Position numbers and translations under genes: made by a program. Positions 1-8,730 of a DNA stretch of 60,118 bases are shown here, in pieces (the first letter of the stretch is position 1; each line of letters opens with the position of its first letter). Source of the DNA: Salibacterium aidingense DSM 18341 (GTDB lineage: Bacteria > Bacillota > Bacilli > Bacillales > Marinococcaceae); NCBI RefSeq assembly GCF_000429685.1, contig NZ_AUCI01000020.1, positions 1-60,118 of the forward strand. The letters are read 5' to 3'. The notes under the pieces were generated by a model that had not been told where the DNA came from, searched no databases, and saw only the letters and a program-made list of their open reading frames with translations.

Positions 1-281
1 TTTCCCGCAGGAGTCGACCTATTTTGACTCCGCTGAATGGACGTTCTTGTTATATAAACCCTAAGATGTCCGTTTTACCAATTTTTCTTTCGTTTGGCCG
101 AACCACCTTCTCTATTCAGCCGAGACCGGCCACGGAGACCCCAGATTCACTTGGTAATGCGATCTTCTTTACCAAGTGAGCTGAAGCCGTCCCCATGGAA
201 AGCCAGTGACCCGGTGCTGCCATCCCATCGTCATTGTTTTGTACGGGTTTTTGGCCAGCTCCTATCCTTCTGTCCCAGACT
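1..281. repeat. Left arm of long inverted repeat (runs off window edge)
   Basis: The reverse complement of 59160-59460 matches this stretch along its whole length. The first roughly 135 bases differ at only about eight positions by eye; a block of about 20 bases present in the right arm is missing near 145, and similarity then continues to about 281. The first base of the window already lies inside the match, so the arm probably extends leftwards. A 106-codon frame crosses it but looks noncoding. It ends before the aldo/keto reductase. Confidence 0.85.
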
Positions 282-389
282 CGCCTCTTTTTTTATATTT
301 CCAGGGCAGTCGAGAAATGACACTGTTTCTGTGTCATGCGGCTCTCGTGTTATGATGAAAAAAACGTCAGGAAGAGGAGGAATCACCGA

Positions 390-1277
390 ATGCCTTCGGC
401 TGAAGAAAGGATGAAAAAGGCCGTCGAAAACCGAACCATTACCCTGCCGGACGGGACGATACTGCCGAGTATCGGCCAGGGAACCTGGCATATGGGGGAA
501 AAACCGAGCGAGAAAAAAGCAGAGGTAAAAGCGCTCCAGCTTGGGCTGGATCTAGGTATGAAGGTGATAGACACAGCGGAAATGTATGGCAGCGGCGGCG
601 CGGAACACGTGGTAAAAGAAGCGGTGCAGGGACGCCGCGAGGAAGCATTCATTGTATCGAAAGCCCTCCCTCACAACGCCGGCGGGGACAAGCTGATAGA
701 AGCTTGTGAAAACAGTTTGAAGAGAATGAGCACAGACTACATGGATTTATATCTCCTTCACTGGAGAGGCAGCATTCCACTGCGGGAAACGATACAGGGC
801 ATGGAACAATTACAAAAAGACGGGAAAATTTTGCGATGGGGCGTTTCGAATCTTGACACCTCTGATATGCAGGAGTTGTGGGAGACAGAAGGCGGACAGC
901 GCTGCATGACCAATCAAGTTTTATATCATCTGGGATCCCGCGGAATTGAGTTTGACCTGCTGCCGTGGCAGCGAGACCATGCCATTCCGACGATGGCATA
1001 CTCCCCCTTGGCACAGGGAGGCTCCCTGCGCCGAAGCATGATGGAGCATCCAGAGCTGCAGGCCATAGCAGAAACCCACAAAGCCTCCGTCCAGCAAATC
1101 CTGCTTTCCTGGGTATTACGGACAGGAGATATTCTTGCGATTCCTAAAGCGGTGCAGGAAGAACATGTTTATGATAATGCAGCAGCAGCTGCGGTTCACT
1201 TGACAGAGGATGATGTAATAAGGCTGGATCAGGCGTTTAAACCACCGGAAAAGAAACAGCCGCTGGATATCATTTAA
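390..1277 (+). CDS. Aldo/keto reductase
   Basis: A 295-residue NAD(P)H-dependent oxidoreductase of the aldo/keto reductase superfamily, expected to reduce aldehydes or ketones in the cytoplasm. The catalytic tetrad is visible as Asp61 and Tyr66 in VIDTAEMYG, Lys91 in IVSKALPHN and His124 in YLLHWRG. The C-terminal cofactor region includes AIPKAVQEEHV. Length is usual for the family. The frame is open further upstream, but ATG 390 is preferred because GAGGAGG at 374-380 precedes it at normal spacing. It stands alone: the inverted-repeat arm is upstream and a strong terminator follows directly. Substrate cannot be read from sequence. The family call is firm. Confidence 0.93.
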   Translation: MPSAEERMKKAVENRTITLPDGTILPSIGQGTWHMGEKPSEKKAEVKALQLGLDLGMKVIDTAEMYGSGGAEHVVKEAVQGRREEAFIVSKALPHNAGGDKLIEACENSLKRMSTDYMDLYLLHWRGSIPLRETIQGMEQLQKDGKILRWGVSNLDTSDMQELWETEGGQRCMTNQVLYHLGSRGIEFDLLPWQRDHAIPTMAYSPLAQGGSLRRSMMEHPELQAIAETHKASVQQILLSWVLRTGDILAIPKAVQEEHVYDNAAAAAVHLTEDDVIRLDQAFKPPEKKQPLDII

Positions 1278-1281
1278 ATTG

Positions 1282-1317
1282 GAAAGGAGCTATACCAAAA
1301 GGTACAGCTCCTTTTCT
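1282..1317 (+). terminator. Rho-independent terminator of the aldo/keto reductase
   Basis: AAAGGAGCTATACC and GGTACAGCTCCTTT form a near-perfect 14-bp stem around an AAAA loop, followed by a short T-rich tail, starting a few bases after the stop codon. Confidence 0.85.
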
Positions 1318-1321
1318 GTGA

Positions 1322-1783
1322 CTAAAAGTATGAAACCGGGGGCAGGAGCGGAAAGCGTCCCCTGTAGCGTAGGTTCTCATGGTTCACCAAGTCCTTGTGG
1401 CTGTTAGCAGAATTTTGATACACCTCTTTTCCCGGGAAGCGGCAGCCTTTCATCAGGGCGGAATCTGAGCGAATGCTCCATGATCGGAAAAACTGGTCCA
1501 AAGGAAAATGGAGGATTTTAAAAAAATGTAAAAAACCATGGGACGACGCACAGTTGACACATTTATTTTCCATGATACAGATAGAAAGTTCATATGAAAA
1601 AACATATTGAAAACCTGTCATGGCAAGGGTTTAGAAAATTGTTTTATGAAATGATCTGTTTTTGTTGACACTAAATACAGGAGCCGGGACAGTCATTTTC
1701 GGGATGTTTTTGCAGCGGGTATAACGGAAATACAATATTAAGCCAGTTTAATCGATCAATCGTTCCAAGGAGGTAGAAAGGTA
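1322..1783. other. Intergenic region with repeat debris and a candidate promoter
   Basis: No convincing gene. Bases 1330-1365 contain GGAAAGCGTCCCCTGTAGCG, which resembles noncoding repeats I associate with halophilic bacilli. A 99-codon minus-strand frame (1322-1621) has no clear ribosome site and no recognisable protein features. The distal part probably carries the promoter of the rml operon. Confidence 0.5.
1709..1736 (+). promoter_or_regulatory. Candidate promoter of the Fuc4NAc cassette
   Basis: TTTGCA at 1709-1714 and TACAAT at 1731-1736 are separated by 16 bp, about 50 bp upstream of rmlA. A consensus TTGACA at 1665-1670 also exists but lacks a good -10 at proper spacing. Moderate to weak evidence. 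Confidence 0.35.
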
Positions 1784-2710
1784 ATGAAAGGAATTATTTT
1801 AGCCGGAGGAAGTGGATCAAGGCTTTATCCGATGACAAAAAGCATTTCCAAACAGCTGCTTCCTGTTTACGATAAACCCATGATTTTTTATCCCTTATCG
1901 GTATTAATGCTTTCGGGCATTCGTGATGTATTGATTATATCCACTCCGCAGGATACTCCAAGATATAAAGAGCTGCTGGGTGACGGCAGTCAGTTTGGGA
2001 TTTCGCTTTCCTATGAAGTACAGACCTCCCCGGATGGTCTGGCCCAGGCATTTACCATCGGGGAGTCCTTTGTCGGCAATGATCATGTTGCGCTGATTCT
2101 TGGGGATAATATCTTTTACGGGCAGGGCTTCACCCCGCTTTTGCAGAAAGCGGCCCAGAGAGAAGAAGGAGCGACCGTGTTTGGGTACCGGGTTAGTGAA
2201 CCTGAACGATTCGGAGTCGTGGAATTTGATGAAAACCAGCGCGCGAAATCGATTGAAGAGAAGCCAAAAAAACCGAAATCCGAATTTGCCGTCACCGGTC
2301 TGTACTTTTATGACAATGATGTATTGGAGCTGGCCAAACAGACCCGTCCTTCGGACCGGGGAGAATTAGAAATCACCGATATTAATAAAGCATACCTCGA
2401 TGCCGGTAAATTAAATGTGGAACTTCTCGGGCGAGGCTTCGCCTGGCTGGATACAGGAACGCCGGAGTCCCTGTTTGATGCTTCCCAATTTATTGAAACG
2501 GTCGAAAAGCGGCAGGGCTTTAAGGTAGCCTGCCTGGAAGAGATTGCTTTTTATATGAACTATTTAAGCCGGGACGAACTGCTGCAGAAAATATATGAAA
2601 TGAAAAACAGCGAATATAAAAAATATTTACTTCGTACCGTGGAAAGGTCTCATGTTCCGCAAAGCAGCAAGGCCGCAGACGAAGAGCATAGAACGGAATT
2701 GATGAAATGA
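1784..2710 (+). CDS. rmlA: Glucose-1-phosphate thymidylyltransferase
   Basis: RmlA/RfbA joins dTTP and glucose-1-phosphate to give dTDP-glucose, the first step of the sugar pathway completed by the genes that follow. The nucleotide-binding loop [11 protein letters not shown] spans residues 6-16, the metal-binding LGDNIFYG lies near residue 110, and EKPKKPKS and [13 protein letters not shown] are RmlA landmarks. At 308 residues it is slightly longer than usual through a polar C-terminal tail. AAGGAGG precedes the ATG. Its TGA overlaps the ATG of rmlB, indicating translational coupling. With no rmlC or rmlD nearby, it feeds a 4-amino-6-deoxy sugar rather than rhamnose. Confidence 0.96.
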   Translation: MKGIILAGGSGSRLYPMTKSISKQLLPVYDKPMIFYPLSVLMLSGIRDVLIISTPQDTPRYKELLGDGSQFGISLSYEVQTSPDGLAQAFTIGESFVGNDHVALILGDNIFYGQGFTPLLQKAAQREEGATVFGYRVSEPERFGVVEFDENQRAKSIEEKPKKPKSEFAVTGLYFYDNDVLELAKQTRPSDRGELEITDINKAYLDAGKLNVELLGRGFAWLDTGTPESLFDASQFIETVEKRQGFKVACLEEIAFYMNYLSRDELLQKIYEMKNSEYKKYLLRTVERSHVPQSSKAADEEHRTELMK

Positions 2711-3744
2711 TGACCAGTTCCAAAACCATATTAGTAACCGGAGGCGCAGGGTTTATCGGGCTTCATTTTGTATCCTGGTTTGCCCAGAATAATCCAGATG
2801 TGACGGTATTGAACTATGACAAACTGACGTATGCTGCGGATCCGGATGGTGTCCGGGAATTGAACCGGATCCCGAATCATTATTTTGTGGAAGGTGATAT
2901 CACCGACCGCTCCCTGCTGGAAAATGTATTTGAAAATCATGATATCCGGGGGGTTATTCATTTTGCGGCAGAATCTCATGTGGACCGCTCGATTGATGAC
3001 CCGGATGAGTTTATTCGAACCAACGTGCACGGCACGTTTACCCTGCTCGATGTAGCAAAAAATTATTGGATGGAAGGAGCGGATCAACCCCGGCCGGGCT
3101 ACGAATCCGCTCGTTTTCACCATATTTCCACGGATGAAGTGTATGGAACCCTGGGGGCGGAGGGTCTTTTTTCCGAAGACTCTCCTTATGCCCCAAGCAG
3201 TCCATACAGCGCGAGCAAAGCAAGCTCGGATATGATTGTACAAAGCTATTATCGGACCTACGGCATGAATACGGTCATTACAAACTGCTCGAACAATTAT
3301 GGCCCAAAACAGCATGAGGAGAAGCTAATCCCGACGATTATCCGTAAAGCACTGCATCTGGAACCGATCCCCATATACGGGGATGGACAGAATATCAGAG
3401 ACTGGCTGTATGTTACCGATCACTGCAAAGGAGTGGAACTGGTCTTTCATGCCGGCCAGAAAGGCGCCGCTTATAACATCGGCGGTGAAAACGAACGCAC
3501 CAATCTATATATAGCAAGAAAAATTTGTGAAATACTGGACCGTCTGGTTCCGGATAAAAAAAGGGAAGACGGGCTGGAAAGTTATAAAGAGCTTATTTCT
3601 TTTGTAGAGGACCGCCCCGGCCATGACCGCAGGTACGCTGTGGATGCCAGTAAGATAAAAAAAGAGCTGGGATGGCAGGCGGATGAAGATTTTGAATCAG
3701 GAATTTTAAAAACGGTGGAGTGGTATGTCAATGAAAACAAATAA
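2707..3744 (+). CDS. rmlB: dTDP-glucose 4,6-dehydratase
   Basis: RmlB/RfbB, an extended short-chain dehydrogenase, converts dTDP-glucose to dTDP-4-keto-6-deoxyglucose with tightly bound NAD+. Seen are the NAD loop TGGAGFIG at residues 11-18, the dehydratase signature STDEVYG, the YSASK pair of the Tyr-xxx-Lys type, NNYGP and [12 protein letters not shown] near the C terminus. Length (345) is typical. ATG 2707 overlaps the rmlA stop; a second ATG follows at 2710. The gene overlaps the downstream glycosyltransferase start by 20 bases, so this is one tightly packed operon. Confidence 0.96.
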   Translation: MMTSSKTILVTGGAGFIGLHFVSWFAQNNPDVTVLNYDKLTYAADPDGVRELNRIPNHYFVEGDITDRSLLENVFENHDIRGVIHFAAESHVDRSIDDPDEFIRTNVHGTFTLLDVAKNYWMEGADQPRPGYESARFHHISTDEVYGTLGAEGLFSEDSPYAPSSPYSASKASSDMIVQSYYRTYGMNTVITNCSNNYGPKQHEEKLIPTIIRKALHLEPIPIYGDGQNIRDWLYVTDHCKGVELVFHAGQKGAAYNIGGENERTNLYIARKICEILDRLVPDKKREDGLESYKELISFVEDRPGHDRRYAVDASKIKKELGWQADEDFESGILKTVEWYVNENK

Positions 3745-4717
3745 TCCTCATCTTTCCGTTGTTACCCCGGTTTATGGCTGCGGGGACTGCATCATGCAGC
3801 TGTATAACCGGTTGAAGGAAACCCTTGAGAAAATCACCCGTGACTTTGAGATCATTATGGTGGAGGACTGCAGCCCAGATCAATCATGGAGTGTTATTCA
3901 GCAGCTGACAAACAGAGACGCCCGGGTCAAAGGGATAAAGCTTGCCAAAAACTTCGGGCAGCATGTGGCTATCACTGCCGGTCTCGATGAAGCACATGGA
4001 GACTGGGTAGTGGTCATGGACTGCGATCTCCAGGATCAACCGGAAGAGATTACAAAACTTTATGCTAAAACGGCGGAGGGGTATGATGTGGTGTTTGCAC
4101 GACGTCATGAGCGCCACGACACCCTCGTGAAAAAATGGGAATCGAAGTTATTCTATAAAGTATACGATTATTTTACGGAAGGGAAATCAGACCCGACGAT
4201 AGCTAATTTCAGCATTTCCTCCCGCAAGGTAATTGAAAACTTCCAGCAGATGCGGGAGCAGAATCGCAATTTTCCATTATTTATTACGTGGATGGGATTT
4301 GATACAGCTGCCGTTGATGTAGAACATCAGCAGCGGATATCCGGCACTTCTTCCTATAATTTATCGAAACTGATAAATCTTGCGATTGATGGCATTGTCT
4401 CCCAGTCCAATAAGCCGCTGCGCTTATCGATAAAGTTTGGCTTTCTCCTCTCTTTTGGAGCTCTTATTTATGGACTTTATTTAATGTATCAATATTTCTT
4501 TATGTTTGAACCTGTTCCGGGCTGGACCAGTATTATGGTTTCGATCTATTTTATAGGCGGCCTGATTTTTGCCAACCTGGGTGTTTTGGGGCTGTATATG
4601 GGGAAAGTATTTAATGAAGTCAAAGACAGGCCTTTATATATCATTCAGGAATCGATAGGATTTCAGGAACACAATGTGGAAAAATCCGTGCCGGTTCTGG
4701 CATCAAAAAATAAATAG
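3725..4717 (+). CDS. GT2 polyprenyl-phosphate glycosyltransferase
   Basis: A 330-residue family 2 glycosyltransferase of the GtrB/CsbB/DPM1-like group, which moves a sugar from a nucleotide donor to undecaprenyl phosphate at the inner membrane face. The GT-A nucleotide-binding strand is LSVVTPVYG (residues 10-18), the metal site is DCDLQDQPE, and ISGTSSYNLSKL precedes two C-terminal hydrophobic helices (about 237-265 and 275-300), the usual layout. Start ATG 3725 lies inside rmlB; an alternative ATG at 3731 has better ribosome-site spacing. Next to dTDP-Fuc4NAc genes and a YkoS-like protein, its donor is probably dTDP-Fuc4NAc. Substrate is inferred, family is firm. Confidence 0.92.
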   Translation: MSMKTNNPHLSVVTPVYGCGDCIMQLYNRLKETLEKITRDFEIIMVEDCSPDQSWSVIQQLTNRDARVKGIKLAKNFGQHVAITAGLDEAHGDWVVVMDCDLQDQPEEITKLYAKTAEGYDVVFARRHERHDTLVKKWESKLFYKVYDYFTEGKSDPTIANFSISSRKVIENFQQMREQNRNFPLFITWMGFDTAAVDVEHQQRISGTSSYNLSKLINLAIDGIVSQSNKPLRLSIKFGFLLSFGALIYGLYLMYQYFFMFEPVPGWTSIMVSIYFIGGLIFANLGVLGLYMGKVFNEVKDRPLYIIQESIGFQEHNVEKSVPVLASKNK

Positions 4718-4731
4718 GGGAGGACGTTACA

Positions 4732-5400
4732 ATGGAAGAGTTGATGAGAGAAACGCCGTGGGATAAAAGGGCGCTTGGGATAGATACGTATGAACTGCTC
4801 GTTCATTCCGAGGAAGCACTTAAAAAAAGCGATGCTGTTAAAGGGCATTTTACGATTAAGGTCAACCCGCTGGATTCCAAAGCCCTGCTTCATGAGTATG
4901 GTTTTTATTATACCGATACGCTGCTGGCTCCGGTCTGTGATAAACACCAGTTTATTTCCCATGAAGATGAAAAACTGACATTAATGTATAACATAAACCG
5001 GGACGATGTGATTGCAATTTCACAGGGAGCTTACGGCCACGGCCGGTTTCACCGCGATTTTAAACTGGAACGCAGCGGCGCAGATCAGCGCTATGATAAT
5101 TGGCTCGGGCAGTTATACGATGAAAATAAAGTGTGGGGCCTGGCGTATGAAGGAGAACTGGCCGGTTTTTTTGCTTTTTCCGAAAACCAGGTGCTGCTCC
5201 AGGCTTTCAAACCAGAGTATCAGGGAAGAGGATTGTCCAAATACTTTTGGAGTAAAGCAGTCCGCGTATTATTTGATAAAGGATATGAGGAAGTGAAGAC
5301 CTCTATTTCAGCAGCCAACTTAGCGATGGTAAACCTTGTATCTTCCCTGGGCTTTAAATTTAAAGACGCTGTCGATATTTATCATAAATTGAACGAGTAG
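4732..5400 (+). CDS. WecD-like dTDP-4-amino-4,6-dideoxygalactose N-acetyltransferase (GNAT)
   Basis: A 222-residue GNAT acetyltransferase. The acetyl-CoA motif reads QAFKPEYQGRGLSKYFW (about 160-176), followed by the NLAMVNLVSSLGFK element typical of GNAT C termini. The N-terminal half has the FGI/LGID start and the LHEYGFYYTDT stretch, which resemble WecD of enterobacterial common antigen synthesis (224 residues), an enzyme that acetylates dTDP-Fuc4N to dTDP-Fuc4NAc. A WecE-type aminotransferase two genes downstream supports that role. GGGGAGG precedes the ATG. An acetyltransferase acting on another amino sugar remains possible. Confidence 0.78.
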   Translation: MEELMRETPWDKRALGIDTYELLVHSEEALKKSDAVKGHFTIKVNPLDSKALLHEYGFYYTDTLLAPVCDKHQFISHEDEKLTLMYNINRDDVIAISQGAYGHGRFHRDFKLERSGADQRYDNWLGQLYDENKVWGLAYEGELAGFFAFSENQVLLQAFKPEYQGRGLSKYFWSKAVRVLFDKGYEEVKTSISAANLAMVNLVSSLGFKFKDAVDIYHKLNE

Positions 5401-5420
5401 AGGCAGAGAGGATTTTTTGA

Positions 5421-5786
5421 GTGGGTTATTTGTATATTTTCGGCACGATTTTTTTTACGGTGTATGGTCAGCTTATGTTAAAGTGGAGAATTTCGAAATA
5501 TGGAACTCTCCCGGCCGAGTTAATGGATAAAGTGATCTTCCTTTTGAAGCTGCTGTTGGACCCGCTTGTATTGTCGGGTTTTCTTTCTGCTTTTGTGGCT
5601 TCTATGTTTTGGATGGCAGCGATGACGAAGTTTGATATCAGCTATGCGTATCCATTTATGAGCTTATCGTTTATGCTTGTGTTTTTTCTGTCCATTTTAC
5701 TGTTTAACGAGCCGATTACAACGTACAAAATTATAGGTTTAATCCTGATTATTGCGGGTATTCTTGTGACAAGTCAATCCGCTTAA
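5421..5786 (+). CDS. Small DMT/SMR-type membrane protein, possible lipid-sugar flippase subunit
   Basis: A 121-residue protein with four hydrophobic helices (about 4-20, 40-63, 72-92, 98-117), the size and pattern of EmrE-type small transporters and of ArnE/ArnF, which flip undecaprenyl-phosphate aminoarabinose. GLILIIAGILVTSQ is the usual last helix of these proteins. Translation starts at GTG 5421 after AGAGAGGA. Its place between wecD-like and wecE, beside a polyprenyl-phosphate glycosyltransferase, suggests that it flips the lipid-linked sugar across the membrane. The function is inferred from size, topology and neighbours. Confidence 0.72.
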   Translation: MGYLYIFGTIFFTVYGQLMLKWRISKYGTLPAELMDKVIFLLKLLLDPLVLSGFLSAFVASMFWMAAMTKFDISYAYPFMSLSFMLVFFLSILLFNEPITTYKIIGLILIIAGILVTSQSA

Positions 5787-5809
5787 CATCAAAGCAATGG
5801 AGGAAAATG

Positions 5810-6940
5810 ATGATCCCTTTTAATCAGCCCCCGGTCACAGGGGACGAACCATATTACATGCAGAAGGCTATAGAAAATGGGAAGCTGTCAGGAGATGGGC
5901 CGTTTACAAAAGAGTGTCAGACATGGATGGAAAAAGTCTTTCACTGCCCAAAGGCCTATTTAACGCCATCCTGTACACATGCCCTGGAAATGGCTGCCAT
6001 GCTTGCAGGGATCCAGCCTGGAGATGAAGTCATCATGCCTTCGTATACGTTTGTATCGACGGCCAATGCCTTTGTACTTCAGGGGGCGGTTATTGTTTTT
6101 GTCGATATTCGTCCTGATACGATGAACATAGATGAAACGCAGATAGAATCCGCGATCACGGAGAAAACCAAAGCGATTGTTCCTGTTCATTATGCCGGAG
6201 TAGCCTGTGACATGGACATCATTTTATCTATAGCCGCGCGGTACAAGCTGAAGGTTATCGAGGATGCGGCGCAGGGCGTCATGAGTACATATAAAGGTCA
6301 GGCGCTCGGAACGCTAGGTGATTATGGCTGCTACAGTTTTCATGACACCAAAAATTACACAAGCGGAGAAGGCGGTGCCCTGCTTTTAAAGGATAAGGCT
6401 GCACAAGAACAGGCAGAAATCATAAGAGAAAAAGGCACCAACCGCTCGAAGTTTCTCCGCGGCCAGGTGGATAAATATACATGGGTCGATGTCGGCTCGT
6501 CCTATCTCCCCGGGGAGTTAAATGCCGCGTATTTATATGCTCAATTCCAGCATGCGGATGCTATCAATAATGCCCGTCTTAAGGCTTGGAACACCTACTA
6601 TGAAGAACTGCGCTCCTTAGAGGAGACAAAGGACATAGAGTTACCGGTGGTTCCGTCAGGATGCGAACACAATGCGCACATGTTTTATATTAAAACGCAG
6701 AACATTGAAGAAAGAACAGCTTTAGTGGAGTGGTTGAAAAAAGATGAAATTATGCCGGCCTTCCATTATGTCCCGCTTCACTCCTCTGAGGCCGGGAGAA
6801 AGTTCAGCCGATTTCACGGGAAAGACCGATTTACCACCCAGGAAAGTGAGAGACTGCTTCGCCTTCCTATGTATTATGGCTTAAATCAGGAAAACATAAA
6901 AGAGACCACCAAGCGGATAAGGAGTTTTTACAAGTGTTGA
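5810..6940 (+). CDS. wecE: dTDP-4-amino-4,6-dideoxygalactose transaminase
   Basis: A PLP-dependent sugar aminotransferase of the DegT/DnrJ/EryC1 family. It aminates dTDP-4-keto-6-deoxyglucose, with glutamate as donor, to dTDP-4-amino-4,6-dideoxygalactose. The start MIPFNQPPV, TPSCTHALEMAA, DEVIMPSYTFVSTANAF and FVDIRPDTMNIDE closely follow WecE/RffA as I remember it. PLP ligands are Asp152 in EDAAQG and the Schiff-base Lys181 in FHDTKNYT. Two ATGs stand in tandem (5807, 5810); the second has the better distance from TGGAGG (5798-5803). Its stop overlaps the start of the next gene. The call is firm. Confidence 0.94.
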   Translation: MIPFNQPPVTGDEPYYMQKAIENGKLSGDGPFTKECQTWMEKVFHCPKAYLTPSCTHALEMAAMLAGIQPGDEVIMPSYTFVSTANAFVLQGAVIVFVDIRPDTMNIDETQIESAITEKTKAIVPVHYAGVACDMDIILSIAARYKLKVIEDAAQGVMSTYKGQALGTLGDYGCYSFHDTKNYTSGEGGALLLKDKAAQEQAEIIREKGTNRSKFLRGQVDKYTWVDVGSSYLPGELNAAYLYAQFQHADAINNARLKAWNTYYEELRSLEETKDIELPVVPSGCEHNAHMFYIKTQNIEERTALVEWLKKDEIMPAFHYVPLHSSEAGRKFSRFHGKDRFTTQESERLLRLPMYYGLNQENIKETTKRIRSFYKC

Positions 6941-8646
6941 AGGAAAGGACATGGATCCTTATAAGTCTCGGTTTAATATTGGTCTACTTATCTCCGCTGA
7001 TCCTTCTCGGGGAAGGAGTACACCTCCGGATCCATGATAATCTGGATTCGAATTTAATCTGGTACAAGACATTAGTAGAAAATCATGTGCTGTTTGCTCC
7101 CAGTGACAAAGAAATTCCCTCCATCATGAATGGGCTGCCGAGGGAATCCTTAAGCGCGGAACTAAGCATGTTTGCCCTGCTGTTTACATTGTTTGATCCC
7201 TTTCCTGCCTATGCGGTTAATTTGTTTTTGATGCGGTTTATTGCCTTTTTTGGCATGTACCTTCTTCTGAAGAAACATGTCCTGCCGTCGAACAAACCCG
7301 GAGCCTTTATCAGCGTGGGAACGGCTCTGGCTTTTTCCCTCACTGCGTTCTGGCCGTTTGGAGGGTTAAGCTTTGCCGGTGTACCGCTGGTTTTATACGC
7401 CTTTTTAAACCTGCGGAATCGGGAAAATAACTGGAAAAATTGGCTTATTATCGGACTTGTCCCTTTTTATTCAAGTTTTATCGTCTCATTTATCTTTTTC
7501 CTGGCTATTATGAGTGGTCTCTGGCTGGTGGACGCCATCCGGAAAAAACAGCCGAACTGGCTGTTTTTTACTGGTATCGCGGTAATGACCGCCCTTTATC
7601 TAATAAAGCAGTACAGACTGGTGTATGGAGAATTAATGGGAAAAGGATTTACGACCCATCGTGCGGAATTTGACCGCGGTCACCGGGACTGGGAAACCGT
7701 CATTAATTTTTTTGGAAATAATCTGCTTCATTCTCACTCTCATTCGTATTCGCTGCATTATCCGTTTGCTTTTTATACAGCGGTATTCGCGCTTTTATTT
7801 ATAGGAATAATCGCTGTGGTCCGGCGCTGGAAGCTGTCATGGAAGCCGGCTCCGTTAACAGCCGGGGAAAAAGCCGTTCCATTTTTGCTTTTATCCATTG
7901 TCGTATTTTCTTTTTGGATCTCGATTTGGAATTGGGAAGGCATGCGGGTGCTGAAAGATGTGAGTGATTTAATTAATGAATTCAACTTCGGCCGGTTTCA
8001 TTTATTAAATATTGTTACCTGGTACGTGGTTTTTGCTCTAGCTTTGATGATGATCCAGCGCAGAATAAAGTTTGGGATGGTACTTGTCGTTCTTCTTTTA
8101 ATCGGACAAGTGACAGGAGAAACTACCCGCCATCATGAATTTAAATATAGAAACATTGATTATCCTTCGTATGAGGAGTTTTATTCAGAGGAACTATTCT
8201 CTGAGGTCCAGTCATATATCGGACAGGATCCGGAAGACTACCGGGTGGTAAGCATTGGCATGCACCCGGCCATTGCCCAGTATAATGGGTTTTACACGCT
8301 TGATTTCTACGTGACGATGTATCCGCTGGAATATAAGCATCAATTTGAGAACGTTATTGCAGGAGAACTTGAAAAAAACAGCACCCTCGATAACTATTAT
8401 AGTACCTGGGGCGGCCGGGTTTACACTTTTGCAGATGAACTGGGGAAAAATTACTTATTCACGAAAGACAAAGATAAAACAATAGAAGACCTGGATTTTG
8501 GAACAGAAGCTTTTAAAGAAATGGGCGGGGAATATATACTTTCCGCGGTCGAAATCGAAAATGCCGGGGAAAATGATCTGGAGCTGGAAAAAGTGTTTGA
8601 AAAAGAATCGTCGGCGTGGAGGATCCACTTATACAAAGCGGAATAA
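6934..8646 (+). CDS. DUF6044/YkoS-like polytopic membrane protein, probable GT-C-type sugar transferase
   Basis: A 570-residue protein with about ten hydrophobic helices in the first 400 residues and a soluble, probably extracytoplasmic C-terminal domain (about 405-570). The N-terminal motif EGVHLRIHDNLDSN, with an acidic pair after the first helix, fits the DUF6044 family including B. subtilis YkoS, whose gene neighbours the GT2 gene ykoT. Such proteins are thought to use lipid-linked sugars outside the cell, as YfhO does with CsbB. Start is GTG 6934 inside the wecE end; TTG 6937 is also possible. As last gene of the cassette it is the likely transferase of Fuc4NAc to a wall or membrane polymer. 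The role is inferred. Confidence 0.78.
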   Translation: MLKERTWILISLGLILVYLSPLILLGEGVHLRIHDNLDSNLIWYKTLVENHVLFAPSDKEIPSIMNGLPRESLSAELSMFALLFTLFDPFPAYAVNLFLMRFIAFFGMYLLLKKHVLPSNKPGAFISVGTALAFSLTAFWPFGGLSFAGVPLVLYAFLNLRNRENNWKNWLIIGLVPFYSSFIVSFIFFLAIMSGLWLVDAIRKKQPNWLFFTGIAVMTALYLIKQYRLVYGELMGKGFTTHRAEFDRGHRDWETVINFFGNNLLHSHSHSYSLHYPFAFYTAVFALLFIGIIAVVRRWKLSWKPAPLTAGEKAVPFLLLSIVVFSFWISIWNWEGMRVLKDVSDLINEFNFGRFHLLNIVTWYVVFALALMMIQRRIKFGMVLVVLLLIGQVTGETTRHHEFKYRNIDYPSYEEFYSEELFSEVQSYIGQDPEDYRVVSIGMHPAIAQYNGFYTLDFYVTMYPLEYKHQFENVIAGELEKNSTLDNYYSTWGGRVYTFADELGKNYLFTKDKDKTIEDLDFGTEAFKEMGGEYILSAVEIENAGENDLELEKVFEKESSAWRIHLYKAE

Positions 8647-8654
8647 ATTCTTTG

Positions 8655-8693
8655 GAAAAAAGACTGACGGAGGGATGTTCAGCTTCTTTTTTC
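8655..8693 (+). terminator. Terminator of the Fuc4NAc cassette
   Basis: GAAAAAAGACTGA pairs imperfectly with TCAGCTTCTTTTTTC around an 11-base loop, ending in a T-run just after the DUF6044 gene. The A-run/T-run symmetry could make it bidirectional. Confidence 0.7.
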
Positions 8694-8730
8694 ATTCGTA
8701 TAATAAAAGGAAGGCAAAGGAGCTGAAATC

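Noticed and set aside
94-414. 106-codon + frame at the left edge
   Set aside because: It lies across the inverted repeat arm and the aldo/keto reductase leader; no ribosome site, no family features, and the right arm copy does not keep the frame because of the 20-base length difference.
1322-1621. 99-codon minus-strand frame in the intergenic region
   Set aside because: No good start signal, no hydrophobic or domain pattern, and part of it overlaps repeat-like sequence.
2731-3315. 194-codon minus-strand frame opposite rmlB
   Set aside because: It is antisense to a clear rmlB gene, with no ribosome site and an improbable composition.
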